Source: Alistipes sp. (lineage in GTDB: Bacteria > Bacteroidota > Bacteroidia > Bacteroidales > Rikenellaceae). From it: a stretch of DNA of 60,185 nucleotides. The translations under genes and the position numbers were made by a program. Positions 38,547 through 46,283 of the stretch are shown here, one piece after another (the stretch's first letter is position 1; every line of letters starts with the position of its first letter). The notes below the pieces were generated by a model. It was not told the DNA's origin. It worked only from the letters and a program-made list of their open reading frames with translations, and did not search any database. The stretch lies in assembly GCA_017629035.1 (NCBI GenBank), contig JAGBXX010000027.1, forward strand, positions 1 to 60,185. Reading direction: 5' to 3'.

Positions 38547-38999
38547 GCTTTTTGCTTTGCTTGCAAAACCCTATGTTTTGCAAAAGCAAAAAACAAAACA
38601 AGCTATAATCTCAGTGCGAGATAAAATTCTCAGTGTGAAATAATGAGTATCTATGAGTTTCGATGGGTTAATATAGAAACCCATTCTAACTCATTGTAAC
38701 TCATAGTAACATATCAGTGGGATACAATGAGTATCTATGAGTTTCGATGGGTTAATATAGAAACCCATTCTAACTCATTATAACTCATAGTAACATATCA
38801 GTGGGAGAAAATGAGTATCTATGAGTTTCGATGGGTCAATATAGAAACCCATTATAACTCATTGTAACTCATAGTAACATATCAGTGATATATTATTATT
38901 GATAGCATCCCACCCCGACCTACCTGCTCTCCCTGATACTTACTTTCTCTCTTTTTTTGCTTTTGCAAAACATAGGGTTTTGCAAGCAAAGCAAAAAGC
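38547..38999. repeat. Hairpin-armed repeat element, copy 2 (triplicated core)
   Basis: The 767-base gap between gtrA and nusB holds this element. Perfect 47-base inverted arms lie at 38547-38593 and 38953-38999. Each arm is itself a hairpin (TTGCAAAA, loop CCCTATG, TTTTGCAA), where the first element has TTTTCGAAA / TTTCGAAAA, so the stems differ by paired changes. Between the arms are three 84-base tandem units and the same 20-base segment as in the first element. It lies inverted relative to copy 1. No coding sequence; 39005-39131 shows nothing else recognisable. Confidence 0.87.
38643..38887. repeat. Three tandem 84-base units inside repeat element 2
   Basis: Units start at 38643, 38727 and 38811, the third slightly short. 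Each unit is an imperfect palindrome: ATGAGTATCTATGAGTTTCG pairs with the later AACTCATAGT part, and GATGGGTT with AACCCATT. They differ by only a few bases, so the triplication is recent. Confidence 0.9.
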
Positions 39000-39131
39000 A
39001 AAATCCCCTAAACCAGTCAACGACCACGCTAATTCCGAGCTGAGGGAGATGACAAGAGGGATAATCGGCGTGTAAACTTATTATTTATAAATAATAACCT
39101 CGATAATATTCGCTATTCCATTTTTTTGTTG

Positions 39132-39139
39132 TATATTTG
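39132..39139 (+). promoter_or_regulatory. -7 box of nusB operon
   Basis: TATATTTG, about 46 bases ahead of the nusB ATG. Confidence 0.55.
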
Positions 39140-39185
39140 CGCCGATTAAACAAAAAAGTTAACACCTCTTCAAATTGTTCATTCT

Positions 39186-40121
39186 ATGTTGAGCAGAAGA
39201 TTGCTTCGAATCAAGGTTGCTAAGAACCTTTACGCACATCTTAAGTCCGATTCTACGAACCTCAAGGCTTCGGAGAAGAATCTTATCGCTTCAATCGACA
39301 AGGCATACGATCTCTATTTCCAGATGTTGTCACTCATCGTCGAGGTAGCACGCTACGCCGAGAGCCGTCAGGAGCTCGCCAAGCAGAAGAAACTCCCTAC
39401 ATACGAGGATCTTAACCCCAACCGTCGCTTTGTGGACAACGCCGTGATTGCGCTTATCGACAACTCCGAGAGCGTGAACGACGAGATAGCAACACGCAAG
39501 ATCTCGTGGGCAAACAACTACGATATTGTAAAGGATATATACAACCGCATGCTCGAGTCGGAGTATTATGAGAAGTATATGTCGGCACCTATCTCTACAT
39601 TCACCGATGACCGCAAGTTTGTCGAGGCGTTCTTCACCTCGCTCGACGAGGACGAGGCCTTGGCCGACGTTGTCGACGACATGTCACTGCTCTGGAACGA
39701 CGACCTCAGCTTCGCACTCTACATGGCCATTCGCACCGTGTCGACACTCAAGCAGAGCCACACAGAGATCAAGGTGCTCCCACAGTATAAGTCCGAGGAT
39801 GACCTCGAGTTCGCACGCACACTCTTCATCAAGTCGCTCGTGCAGTTCGAGGATAACCAGGAGATCGTGGACCGCTACACCAAGAACTGGGATGTGGAGC
39901 GTATCGCTTTCATGGATAGCCTGATTATCTCTATCGCTATCTCGGAGCTCGTAAGCTTCGACAGCATCCCCGTAAAGGTTACCATGGATGAGTGGATCGA
40001 CATCGCCAAGTACTACTCGTCGCCTACCAGCGCAACGTTCGTCAATGGCGTGCTCGACAAGATCGTATCGGAGCTCACAGCGAGTGGTCGCATCACAAAG
40101 AGTGGCCGTGGTCTGCTCTAA
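39186..40121 (+). CDS. nusB: Transcription antitermination factor NusB (long Bacteroidota form)
   Basis: 311 residues, about twice the E. coli length. It starts with MLSRRLLRIKVAKNLYAHL, holds a long helical N-terminal extension, and the NusB core lies in the C-terminal half (DWNVERIAFMDSLIISIAISEL-like stretch, then SIPVKVTMDEWIDIAKYYSSPTSATFVNGVLDKI). NusB binds boxA RNA with NusE in rRNA antitermination. It heads a nusB-DUF1573-yajC run typical of Bacteroidales. Confidence 0.93.
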   Translation: MLSRRLLRIKVAKNLYAHLKSDSTNLKASEKNLIASIDKAYDLYFQMLSLIVEVARYAESRQELAKQKKLPTYEDLNPNRRFVDNAVIALIDNSESVNDEIATRKISWANNYDIVKDIYNRMLESEYYEKYMSAPISTFTDDRKFVEAFFTSLDEDEALADVVDDMSLLWNDDLSFALYMAIRTVSTLKQSHTEIKVLPQYKSEDDLEFARTLFIKSLVQFEDNQEIVDRYTKNWDVERIAFMDSLIISIAISELVSFDSIPVKVTMDEWIDIAKYYSSPTSATFVNGVLDKIVSELTASGRITKSGRGLL

Positions 40122-40130
40122 CACCCAGGT

Positions 40131-40613
40131 ATGAGAGTAGGTCGCATAGCCCTTGGCCTGGTTGTTGTGGTGGTGGCACTCCTCGCTACCCTACGCATCT
40201 GGGACTCCACAACCGATAACCGCCGACGAGAAATCGAGGCACAAAACAGTGTGAGAGCCGACAAAGAGAGCCGAGAGAGTCAGCATGAGGGCCTTAGCCA
40301 AGAGATACGCACCGACTCGGTTACCGAGTGCATCGTAGAGTTTGGCGAGGTGGGCTATGGCACAACGGCTACGGAGCGCCTACGACTACGCAACACCACC
40401 GACAAGCCACTCACGCTCATAGAGTACCAGGCTACGTGTCGCTGCACCTGGATAGAGCTTCCTCGCTACCCTATCGCCCCTGGTGAGTGGGCCGAGGCTG
40501 AGGTTAAGTTCGACAGTCGTGGTGAGCATGGCAGCGTGGGCAACTATATCGAGGTCTCTACTTCCGACGAGCGCTGCATAATCGCCGTGTGGATGAGTGC
40601 CGAGGTGATTTGA
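40131..40613 (+). CDS. DUF1573 exported protein
   Basis: 160 residues. An N-terminal hydrophobic segment (IALGLVVVVVALLATLRI) is either a signal or an anchor. The domain from about residue 65 (VEFGEVGYGTTATERLRLRN, TCRCTWIELP, YPIAPGEWAEAEVKFDSRG) is DUF1573, an immunoglobulin-like fold with a conserved Cys pair, frequent in Bacteroidota envelopes. Function unknown. It sits ten bases after nusB and 101 before yajC. Confidence 0.85.
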   Translation: MRVGRIALGLVVVVVALLATLRIWDSTTDNRRREIEAQNSVRADKESRESQHEGLSQEIRTDSVTECIVEFGEVGYGTTATERLRLRNTTDKPLTLIEYQATCRCTWIELPRYPIAPGEWAEAEVKFDSRGEHGSVGNYIEVSTSDERCIIAVWMSAEVI

Positions 40614-40714
40614 TGCACGTAACGCAATAAAAGGGGGCAAAGAGGGACAAGAGCAATAAAAGGGCTCAAAACACGTTAAAGAACACAAGTAAAATTATTA
40701 ATACATTCAAGACT

Positions 40715-41152
40715 ATGAAATTGCTTTTTATTCAGAACGAGGATGGTACTCAGGAGGTTGCAGAGGTTGCAGCTATCGCAGAGACCCAGACAGATGTTGT
40801 AGCAATCAGCGAGCAGCCAGCTCCAGGTGCTGAGGCAGTAGCAGCTGAGGCAGCTACCGAGGCTCCAGCAGCAGGTGGCGGTTGGTCATTCTGGTTGATG
40901 ATCATCGCTATGATCGCAGTTATGTACTTCTTCATGTGGCGCCCAGAGTCTAAGCGTCGCAAGCAGATGGAGAACTTCCGCAACAACCTTAAGAAGGGCG
41001 ACAAGATCATCACTGCTGGTGGTATCTACGGCACTATCAAGGAGATTCAGCCTACAAGCCTCCTTATCGAGGTTGATAGCAACGTGACTCTCCGTGTTGA
41101 CAAGAACATGGTTGTCGGCGACCCAGGTATGAACGCTCCAGTGCAGAAGTAA
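40715..41152 (+). CDS. yajC: Preprotein translocase subunit YajC
   Basis: 145 residues. An unusually long Ala/Glu-rich N-terminal part (1-63) precedes the single membrane helix (SFWLMIIAMIAVMYFFMW) and the standard YajC domain (RPESKRRKQMENFRNNLKKGDKIITAGGIYGTI). YajC binds SecDF-YidC at the Sec channel. A perfect terminator follows. Confidence 0.93.
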   Translation: MKLLFIQNEDGTQEVAEVAAIAETQTDVVAISEQPAPGAEAVAAEAATEAPAAGGGWSFWLMIIAMIAVMYFFMWRPESKRRKQMENFRNNLKKGDKIITAGGIYGTIKEIQPTSLLIEVDSNVTLRVDKNMVVGDPGMNAPVQK

Positions 41153-41175
41153 TCGCACGCAACGAAGCTAAAGAG

Positions 41176-41210
41176 CTGCCTAACCCTCGAAAGGTTGGGC
41201 AGTTTTTTTT
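41176..41210 (+). terminator. Terminator of nusB-yajC operon
   Basis: CTGCC-TAACC pairs with GGTT-GGGCAG (41176-41202), followed by eight T. The T-run also supplies the -33 TTTG of the next promoter. Confidence 0.9.
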
Positions 41211-41238
41211 GTGTTGTCACAAAAATATAGTACATTTG
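41208..41238 (+). promoter_or_regulatory. Promoter overlapping the yajC terminator
   Basis: TTTG at 41208-41211, a 19-base spacer and TACATTTG at 41231-41238 fit the consensus. Confidence 0.7.
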
Positions 41239-41239
41239 T

Positions 41240-41266
41240 ATGTCGTCACCCATCGTGGCGCAGTAG
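41240..41266 (+). other. Possible leaderless upstream mini-ORF (8 codons)
   Basis: ATG TCG TCA CCC ATC GTG GCG CAG TAG begins where transcription from the 41208-41238 promoter should start and ends four bases before the next ATG. It may be chance or a leader peptide. Confidence 0.25.
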
Positions 41267-41270
41267 TAGC

Positions 41271-42347
41271 ATGACTCAAGATAGACTTCATCACATCGCC
41301 TCGCAGTTTAGGCTCGAGGGCGAGATAGACTCAATCGAGGCCCTTGGCGAGGGCTTCATCAACGATACCTATATAATAAAGAGCGTAGCCAGCGCCCCCG
41401 ACTACATCCTCCAGCGCAAGAACCACCATGTCTTCCCCGATGTCCCAGGCATGATGGCAAACATCAAGGCTATCACCGAGCATATCAAGCGTAAGGTGGC
41501 TGACCCCATGCGTGAAACCCTAACCATTGTCCCCACTCTCGATGATAAGCTCTATTATAGCGACGGCGATAGCTTCTGGGCAGTATGCGTCTATATCCCT
41601 CATACAGTGACCTATAGCCGTGCCGACTCCCCAGCGTTGGCCTATCAGGGTGGTGTGGGTATTGGTAGGTTCCATGCCCTGGTTGCCGACTTCACCGAGC
41701 CACTAAACGAGACTATCAAGGGCTTCCACAATATGCGTTGGCGCTTTGAGCAGTGGGATGCAACTATCGCTGCTGATCCCGTAGGTCGTGTCAAGGCACT
41801 CGGCAAGGAGATTGGCTGGATCGAGGAGCGCCGTGATGCGATGCTCTCACTCTGGGCCAAGGTAGAGTCGGGCGAGATACCCACACGAGTGACACACAAC
41901 GACACCAAGATAAGCAACATACTCTTCGACGACTCCACGGGCAAGGTGCTCTCGGTCATCGACCTCGATACGGTCATGAGCTCTACCCTACTCAACGACT
42001 TTGGCGACGCCATACGCTCCTACACAAACACGGGTGCCGAGGATGATAGGTGCCTGGAGCGTGTCGAGATGGATATAGCGATGTTCCGTGCCTATGCCGA
42101 GGGTTATCTCTCAGAGCAGCGCCACACCCTCACCCCGAGCGAGAAGGAGTGGCTTGCCTTCTCCGCACTATATATCACGTTTGAGCAGGTGCTGAGATTT
42201 CTGATGGACTATATCGACGGCGACAGATACTACAAAATAGCCTACCCCGACCACAACCTTGTACGCACACACGCACAGTACAAACTCCTTCAAAGCATGG
42301 AGCGCCAGTATGAAGATATGCGTAAAATAATAGCGAGCCTCGTGTAA
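41271..42347 (+). CDS. Phosphotransferase family protein, N-acetylhexosamine kinase-like
   Basis: 358 residues from ATG 41271. Aminoglycoside-phosphotransferase (APH) fold: IEALGEGFINDTYII as the nucleotide loop, YILQRKNHHVFPDVPGMM, the catalytic THNDTKISNILFD (Asp and Asn) and VIDLDTVMSS. It resembles the NahK group of anomeric N-acetylhexosamine kinases, which phosphorylate GlcNAc or GalNAc at C1. That would fit mucin-sugar use, together with the GH20 enzyme at 14387. Substrate is inferred. The stop codon lies in the loop of the terminator hairpin. Confidence 0.8.
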   Translation: MTQDRLHHIASQFRLEGEIDSIEALGEGFINDTYIIKSVASAPDYILQRKNHHVFPDVPGMMANIKAITEHIKRKVADPMRETLTIVPTLDDKLYYSDGDSFWAVCVYIPHTVTYSRADSPALAYQGGVGIGRFHALVADFTEPLNETIKGFHNMRWRFEQWDATIAADPVGRVKALGKEIGWIEERRDAMLSLWAKVESGEIPTRVTHNDTKISNILFDDSTGKVLSVIDLDTVMSSTLLNDFGDAIRSYTNTGAEDDRCLERVEMDIAMFRAYAEGYLSEQRHTLTPSEKEWLAFSALYITFEQVLRFLMDYIDGDRYYKIAYPDHNLVRTHAQYKLLQSMERQYEDMRKIIASLV

Positions 42348-42365
42348 CTACGAAGCTCGCTTTTT
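42332..42365 (+). terminator. Terminator overlapping the stop codon
   Basis: AGCGAGC (42332-42338) and GCTCGCT (42355-42361) with inner TCGT/ACGA pairing, then T-run. The gene's TAA is in the loop. Confidence 0.8.
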
Positions 42366-42391
42366 CGTTCTCTGCAACGCTCTATTTGCGA

Positions 42392-43198
42392 CTACTTTAG
42401 TCGTCCTGCTGCCACAATATCGAGTGGTTCGCCATTGCGTACACGGCGGTCAGCACGCAGATATGTTAGAGTGATATGCACAACGCCTAATAGTAAGACT
42501 ACGAGTGAGATAACATAGATTATATTAAACGATGGTAGAGCCTGCAAGTAGTCCTCGATACTCCTCTCCTGGTACATGAATTGCAGCAGCACGAAGGCTA
42601 TGATGTTGTTAAAGATATGTAGGATGATAGGGGCAAAGATAGAGCCCGTGAGGATGTATGCATAGCTGAAGATCATGCCTGCACAGAATGCCTCGATAGC
42701 AACACCCACCTGGCCATGCATCGCCGCAAAGATAGCTGCCGAGACCATCGCCGCAAGCGTTGGCGAGCAGGTGTATCTCATGATAGAGAAGACCTTGGCA
42801 CGGAACAACAGCTCCTCGAGCACTGGCGCCACGAATATCAGCGTCACCACAGCCCACACTCCCGTAGGCACCTCTACCTCTCGTTGGGGAAGCACAGAGA
42901 GTAGCGGCATCAGCACCACGGCAAGGGCCATGAGAAGCACGAGCCCCCAGATATGCACAAGTGGGCTTAGGCCTCGAAGCCTCAGCATAGTTGGTTGGCG
43001 ACGACTACAAGCGAGCCAATCATACAATGAAACACCTATGAGCATCAGCGTAATAGGCGTAGAGTACGACACAATAAATCGCACGTCGGGGTTACCTATG
43101 CTCACCACTCCAAGCAGCATACCCGAGGCAGCAAAGGCGACAATGCCGATGAGCGCCACAAAGATTATATCTCGAAAACTCCTTATCAGGTTTTTCAT
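42392..43198 (-). CDS. CPBP-family intramembrane glutamic endopeptidase
   Basis: 268 residues from MKNLIRSFRD (an upstream ATG at 43231 is possible). Seven to eight membrane helices. Motifs of the CPBP/Rce1-like family are intact: APVLEELLFRAKVF (Glu pair and Arg), AIFAAMHGQVGV (His) and ILHIFNNIIAF (His and Asn). The family includes CAAX-prenyl proteases and bacteriocin self-immunity proteins. Substrate unknown. It is divergent from parA. Confidence 0.87.
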   Translation of the reverse strand: MKNLIRSFRDIIFVALIGIVAFAASGMLLGVVSIGNPDVRFIVSYSTPITLMLIGVSLYDWLACSRRQPTMLRLRGLSPLVHIWGLVLLMALAVVLMPLLSVLPQREVEVPTGVWAVVTLIFVAPVLEELLFRAKVFSIMRYTCSPTLAAMVSAAIFAAMHGQVGVAIEAFCAGMIFSYAYILTGSIFAPIILHIFNNIIAFVLLQFMYQERSIEDYLQALPSFNIIYVISLVVLLLGVVHITLTYLRADRRVRNGEPLDIVAAGRLK

Positions 43199-43262
43199 CT
43201 GAGCTAAATGTTTAGATTTATCAATAACCAAGTCCTCAGAGGGATAGGGAACAAAAATCGAA

Positions 43263-43270
43263 CAAAGGTA
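43263..43270 (-). promoter_or_regulatory. -7 box of CPBP gene
   Basis: TACCTTTG on the minus strand in the gap shared with parA. Confidence 0.5.
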
Positions 43271-43313
43271 GCTTTTTTCTTTGGGATATCATCGCTTTTC
43301 GGATAAAAATTAT

Positions 43314-43321
43314 TAAATTTG
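43314..43321 (+). promoter_or_regulatory. -7 box of parAB operon
   Basis: TAAATTTG, about 41 bases ahead of the parA ATG; -33 element not at ideal spacing. Confidence 0.5.
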
Positions 43322-43362
43322 CACGATATATATAACAACGAGAAAAAAGAGTAAAGAGATAT

Positions 43363-44133
43363 ATGGCAAAAGTAGTTGCTTTAGCAAATCAAAAGGGCGG
43401 TGTGGGAAAAACCACCACAGCAATCAACCTCGCAGCCTCTGTTGCGCTGCTTGGTAAGAGAGTGCTACTCATCGATGCCGACCCTCAGGCAAATGCCACA
43501 TCGGGACTTGGCTTCGACATCAACCTCAAGGGTATCTACGAGTGTATCGTTGGCGAGGCTACTGCCGAGGAGGTTATCCAGCACAGCGAGGACGTTAAGA
43601 AGTTGTGGGTACTACCCTCCTCAATCAACCTTGTGGCTGCCGACACCGAGCTACCATCAATGGAGAATGCCCACCATATCATCAAGGGTATTGTAGACTC
43701 CCAGCGAGATAAGTTCGACTACATCTTCATCGACTGCTCGCCCTCGCTTGGCTTCACTACGGTAAATATCCTCACTGCTGCCGACTCTGTGCTCGTTCCC
43801 GTGCAGTGCGAGTACCTGGCGCTCGAGGGTCTTAGCAAGCTGCTCAACACAATCAAAATGGTCAAGAGCCGCCTTAACCCCGAGCTTCAGATCGAGGGTT
43901 TTGTGCTTACAATGTATATGCGCAACCGCCTGAACAACCAGGTCGTTAGCGAGGTGCGTGAGCACTTTGGCGAGCTGGCGTACGAGACTATCATCCAGCG
44001 CAACATCCGCCTTGGCGAAGCACCCTCACACGGCAAACCAGTGATGCTCTACGACGCCTCGGCAACAGGCTCGGTCAACTATCTCAACCTTGCCCGTGAG
44101 TTTATCAAGCGCAACCGCAAGAAGAAGGAATAA
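43363..44133 (+). CDS. parA: Chromosome-partitioning ATPase ParA (Soj)
   Basis: 256 residues, short chromosomal type without an N-terminal HTH. The deviant Walker A KGGVGKTTTAINLA starts at residue 10; IDADPQANATSG and FIDCSPSLGF follow. ParA moves ParB-parS complexes and so segregates origins. It is followed 16 bases later by parB. A chromosomal parAB pair usually lies near the origin, but no parS site could be recognised in the window. Confidence 0.96.
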   Translation: MAKVVALANQKGGVGKTTTAINLAASVALLGKRVLLIDADPQANATSGLGFDINLKGIYECIVGEATAEEVIQHSEDVKKLWVLPSSINLVAADTELPSMENAHHIIKGIVDSQRDKFDYIFIDCSPSLGFTTVNILTAADSVLVPVQCEYLALEGLSKLLNTIKMVKSRLNPELQIEGFVLTMYMRNRLNNQVVSEVREHFGELAYETIIQRNIRLGEAPSHGKPVMLYDASATGSVNYLNLAREFIKRNRKKKE

Positions 44134-44149
44134 TTAACACAGCAATACT

Positions 44150-45028
44150 ATGACAGCAACACCCAAGAAGCGAGGCTTAGGCCGTGGCCTTGACGCCCTC
44201 TTCGGAGATATAACACCAGCACAGCAGAGCAAGCCTATGTCAGAGATGGCCGAGGTTGCTATTTCAGATATCGAGCCCAACCCTCTGCAGCCACGAAGAG
44301 AATTCGACGAGGAGGCACTCTCGGAGCTCGCCGACTCTATCGCACAGCTCGGTGTAATCCAGCCTATCACACTCAAGCGTCGTGACGATGGCAAGTATAC
44401 AATCATCAGCGGTGAGCGTCGCTGGCGTGCCTCGCAGCGTGCAGGCCTCGAGACCCTTCCTGCCTATATCCGTGAGGTAGACGACGAGAACCTCCATGCT
44501 ATGGCCCTGGTCGAGAATATCCAGCGCCAGGATCTCAACGCTATCGAGATCGCCCTTGGCATGCAGCGCCTCATAGATGAGTGTGGACTCACTCAGGAGG
44601 CTATGGCCGAGAAGGTGGGCAAGAAGCGCTCTACGGTGTCAAACTATATGCGTCTGCTGAACCTCCCATCCGAGGTACAGCTCGCACTCAAGGAGGGTAT
44701 TATCTCTATGGGCCACGCCAAGGCTATTGCAGGCCTTGCACCCGAGGAGCAGCTGAAGGCTCTCAAGAAGTGTATTAAGAAAGCACTTTCAGTACGTCAG
44801 ATGGAGCTTCTCGCACGCAAGCTCAACGAGGCACCTACCAAGAGTCCATCGAACGACGACGAGGAGTACCCAGAGAGCTACTCTCAGCTTGTGGATGAGT
44901 TTGAGCGTGTCTTTGCCGAGAATATCTCTATCAAGCGCACCAAGTCGGGCAGTTGCAAGATTACTATCGAGTGTGCAAGCGAGAAGGATATTGAGAGACT
45001 TATCAAGCGCTTGGAGCAAGTAAAATAA
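44150..45028 (+). CDS. parB: Chromosome-partitioning protein ParB (Spo0J), CTPase clamp
   Basis: 292 residues. Lys/Arg-rich N-terminus (KKRGLGRGLDALFG, ParA-contact motif), CTP-binding domain with NPLQPRREFDEEAL and SGERRWRASQRAGL (ParB box II GERR), HTH (TQEAMAEKVGKKRSTVSNYMRLL) and C-terminal dimer domain. It loads on parS and spreads as a sliding clamp. Confidence 0.96.
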   Translation: MTATPKKRGLGRGLDALFGDITPAQQSKPMSEMAEVAISDIEPNPLQPRREFDEEALSELADSIAQLGVIQPITLKRRDDGKYTIISGERRWRASQRAGLETLPAYIREVDDENLHAMALVENIQRQDLNAIEIALGMQRLIDECGLTQEAMAEKVGKKRSTVSNYMRLLNLPSEVQLALKEGIISMGHAKAIAGLAPEEQLKALKKCIKKALSVRQMELLARKLNEAPTKSPSNDDEEYPESYSQLVDEFERVFAENISIKRTKSGSCKITIECASEKDIERLIKRLEQVK

Positions 45029-45057
45029 TTTAGCTATCAGTGCGTTATCTAAGATAT

Positions 45058-46278
45058 ATGAAGCTGCAAAGAGTCATAACAACCATCATGATGATCGTGG
45101 CGAGCCTTGTGCTCTTCACCGACTCGGCATGTGCGCAGATATATACCCGAACAAGCCAGCGAGGCAACATTCGTCAAATCAACCAAGGAGGTTTGGTGCC
45201 TATCGACTCTGCGGCGCTACGTCGTGAGCAGGCCGAGGCAGCTGCACGTCGCGACTCAACCTATCTGGGTATTATCGACTCTATTGCCAAGAGCACAAAT
45301 CGTGACTACGCCTCAATGAGCGAGAAGTCGCGCGACTCTCTGCACAAGGCTATCGCATCACGCATGCACCGTGACTCCGTAGCCATGAGCAAGGGCGACA
45401 GCATTGCCCCCGACGGCCGAATTATTCGCTTCAACAAGCATGGCGAGGAGCGTACCAAGTTCCGCATGGACTCTATGGGCTTGTCGCAGATGTGCTGGCT
45501 ATCACTCCCTCTCCCGGGCTTTGGTCAGATATACAACAAGCAGTACTGGAAGCTCGGAGTTCTCTACCCTATGGTCGCAGCCTCGACAACGATGTTTGCG
45601 CTCGAGCATAAGAAGTATAAGCCGCTAAAGGCGGAGTACGACCAGTATCTCATCGACAACGGATACTTCCGCACACCCGAGCTCGATGAGTTGCAGACTA
45701 AGCTTATTCGTCACAACACACGTCAGCAGATATATGCAGGTATCGCTATTGCCACCTACATCTACTTCATTGGCGATGCCGCTGTGAACTACTCGACAAA
45801 CGAGGTCTCGGATATCAAGAAGGCGACTACCCTATCGACAATATGCCCAGGTGCAGGTCAGATCTACAACAAGAGCTACTGGCGTGTGCCAATCGTTATT
45901 GGTGGTTTGGCCTCGACGATATATACTATCGACTGGAACAATCGTGGTTATCAGAGATTTAAGACAGCCTACTCTCTGCGTGTAGACTACGAGAAGAACC
46001 CCGAAAAATACCCAGGCGGCTCTCCCGATGAGTTCCGAGGCTCCTACACCTCGACATTCCTCAAGAACCTTAAGGATAGCTACCGACGTAACCGAGATAT
46101 GTGTATTCTGCTCACCGCCGGAGTATATATTCTCAACATCATCGACGCCCATGTCGACGCCCACCTCAAGGATTTCGATATCTCCGACGACCTTGCCGTG
46201 AACGTGGAGCCATACTTTGGTACAACATCGGTCGAGACTAAGCCAACATTTGGACTCAATCTAAATGTTAAATTCTAA
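45058..46278 (+). CDS. DUF5683 membrane-associated protein
   Basis: 406 residues from ATG 45058 (a GTG at 45040 is weaker) with a signal peptide (MMIVASLVLFTDSACA). Middle and C-terminal parts hold two copies of a glycine-rich motif, LPGFGQIYNKQYWKLG and CPGAGQIYNKSYWRVP, next to hydrophobic helices, the mark of DUF5683 in Bacteroidota. The N-terminal third is charged with RRDST/RDS repeats. Function unknown. It lies between parB and a lytic transglycosylase, and such envelope genes follow parAB in many Bacteroidales. Confidence 0.82.
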   Translation: MKLQRVITTIMMIVASLVLFTDSACAQIYTRTSQRGNIRQINQGGLVPIDSAALRREQAEAAARRDSTYLGIIDSIAKSTNRDYASMSEKSRDSLHKAIASRMHRDSVAMSKGDSIAPDGRIIRFNKHGEERTKFRMDSMGLSQMCWLSLPLPGFGQIYNKQYWKLGVLYPMVAASTTMFALEHKKYKPLKAEYDQYLIDNGYFRTPELDELQTKLIRHNTRQQIYAGIAIATYIYFIGDAAVNYSTNEVSDIKKATTLSTICPGAGQIYNKSYWRVPIVIGGLASTIYTIDWNNRGYQRFKTAYSLRVDYEKNPEKYPGGSPDEFRGSYTSTFLKNLKDSYRRNRDMCILLTAGVYILNIIDAHVDAHLKDFDISDDLAVNVEPYFGTTSVETKPTFGLNLNVKF

Positions 46279-46283
46279 CATAT

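Noticed and set aside
38643-38887. Tandem 84-base repeats considered as a CRISPR array
   Set aside because: Units are contiguous with no unique spacers, too long, and no cas genes are in the window.
40614-40714. Repeated GCAATAAAAGGG in the gap before yajC as a regulatory repeat
   Set aside because: Only two short copies in a purine-rich leader; no support for function.
43322-45057. parS site near parAB
   Set aside because: No 16-base parS-like palindrome could be recognised by eye in or around the operon.
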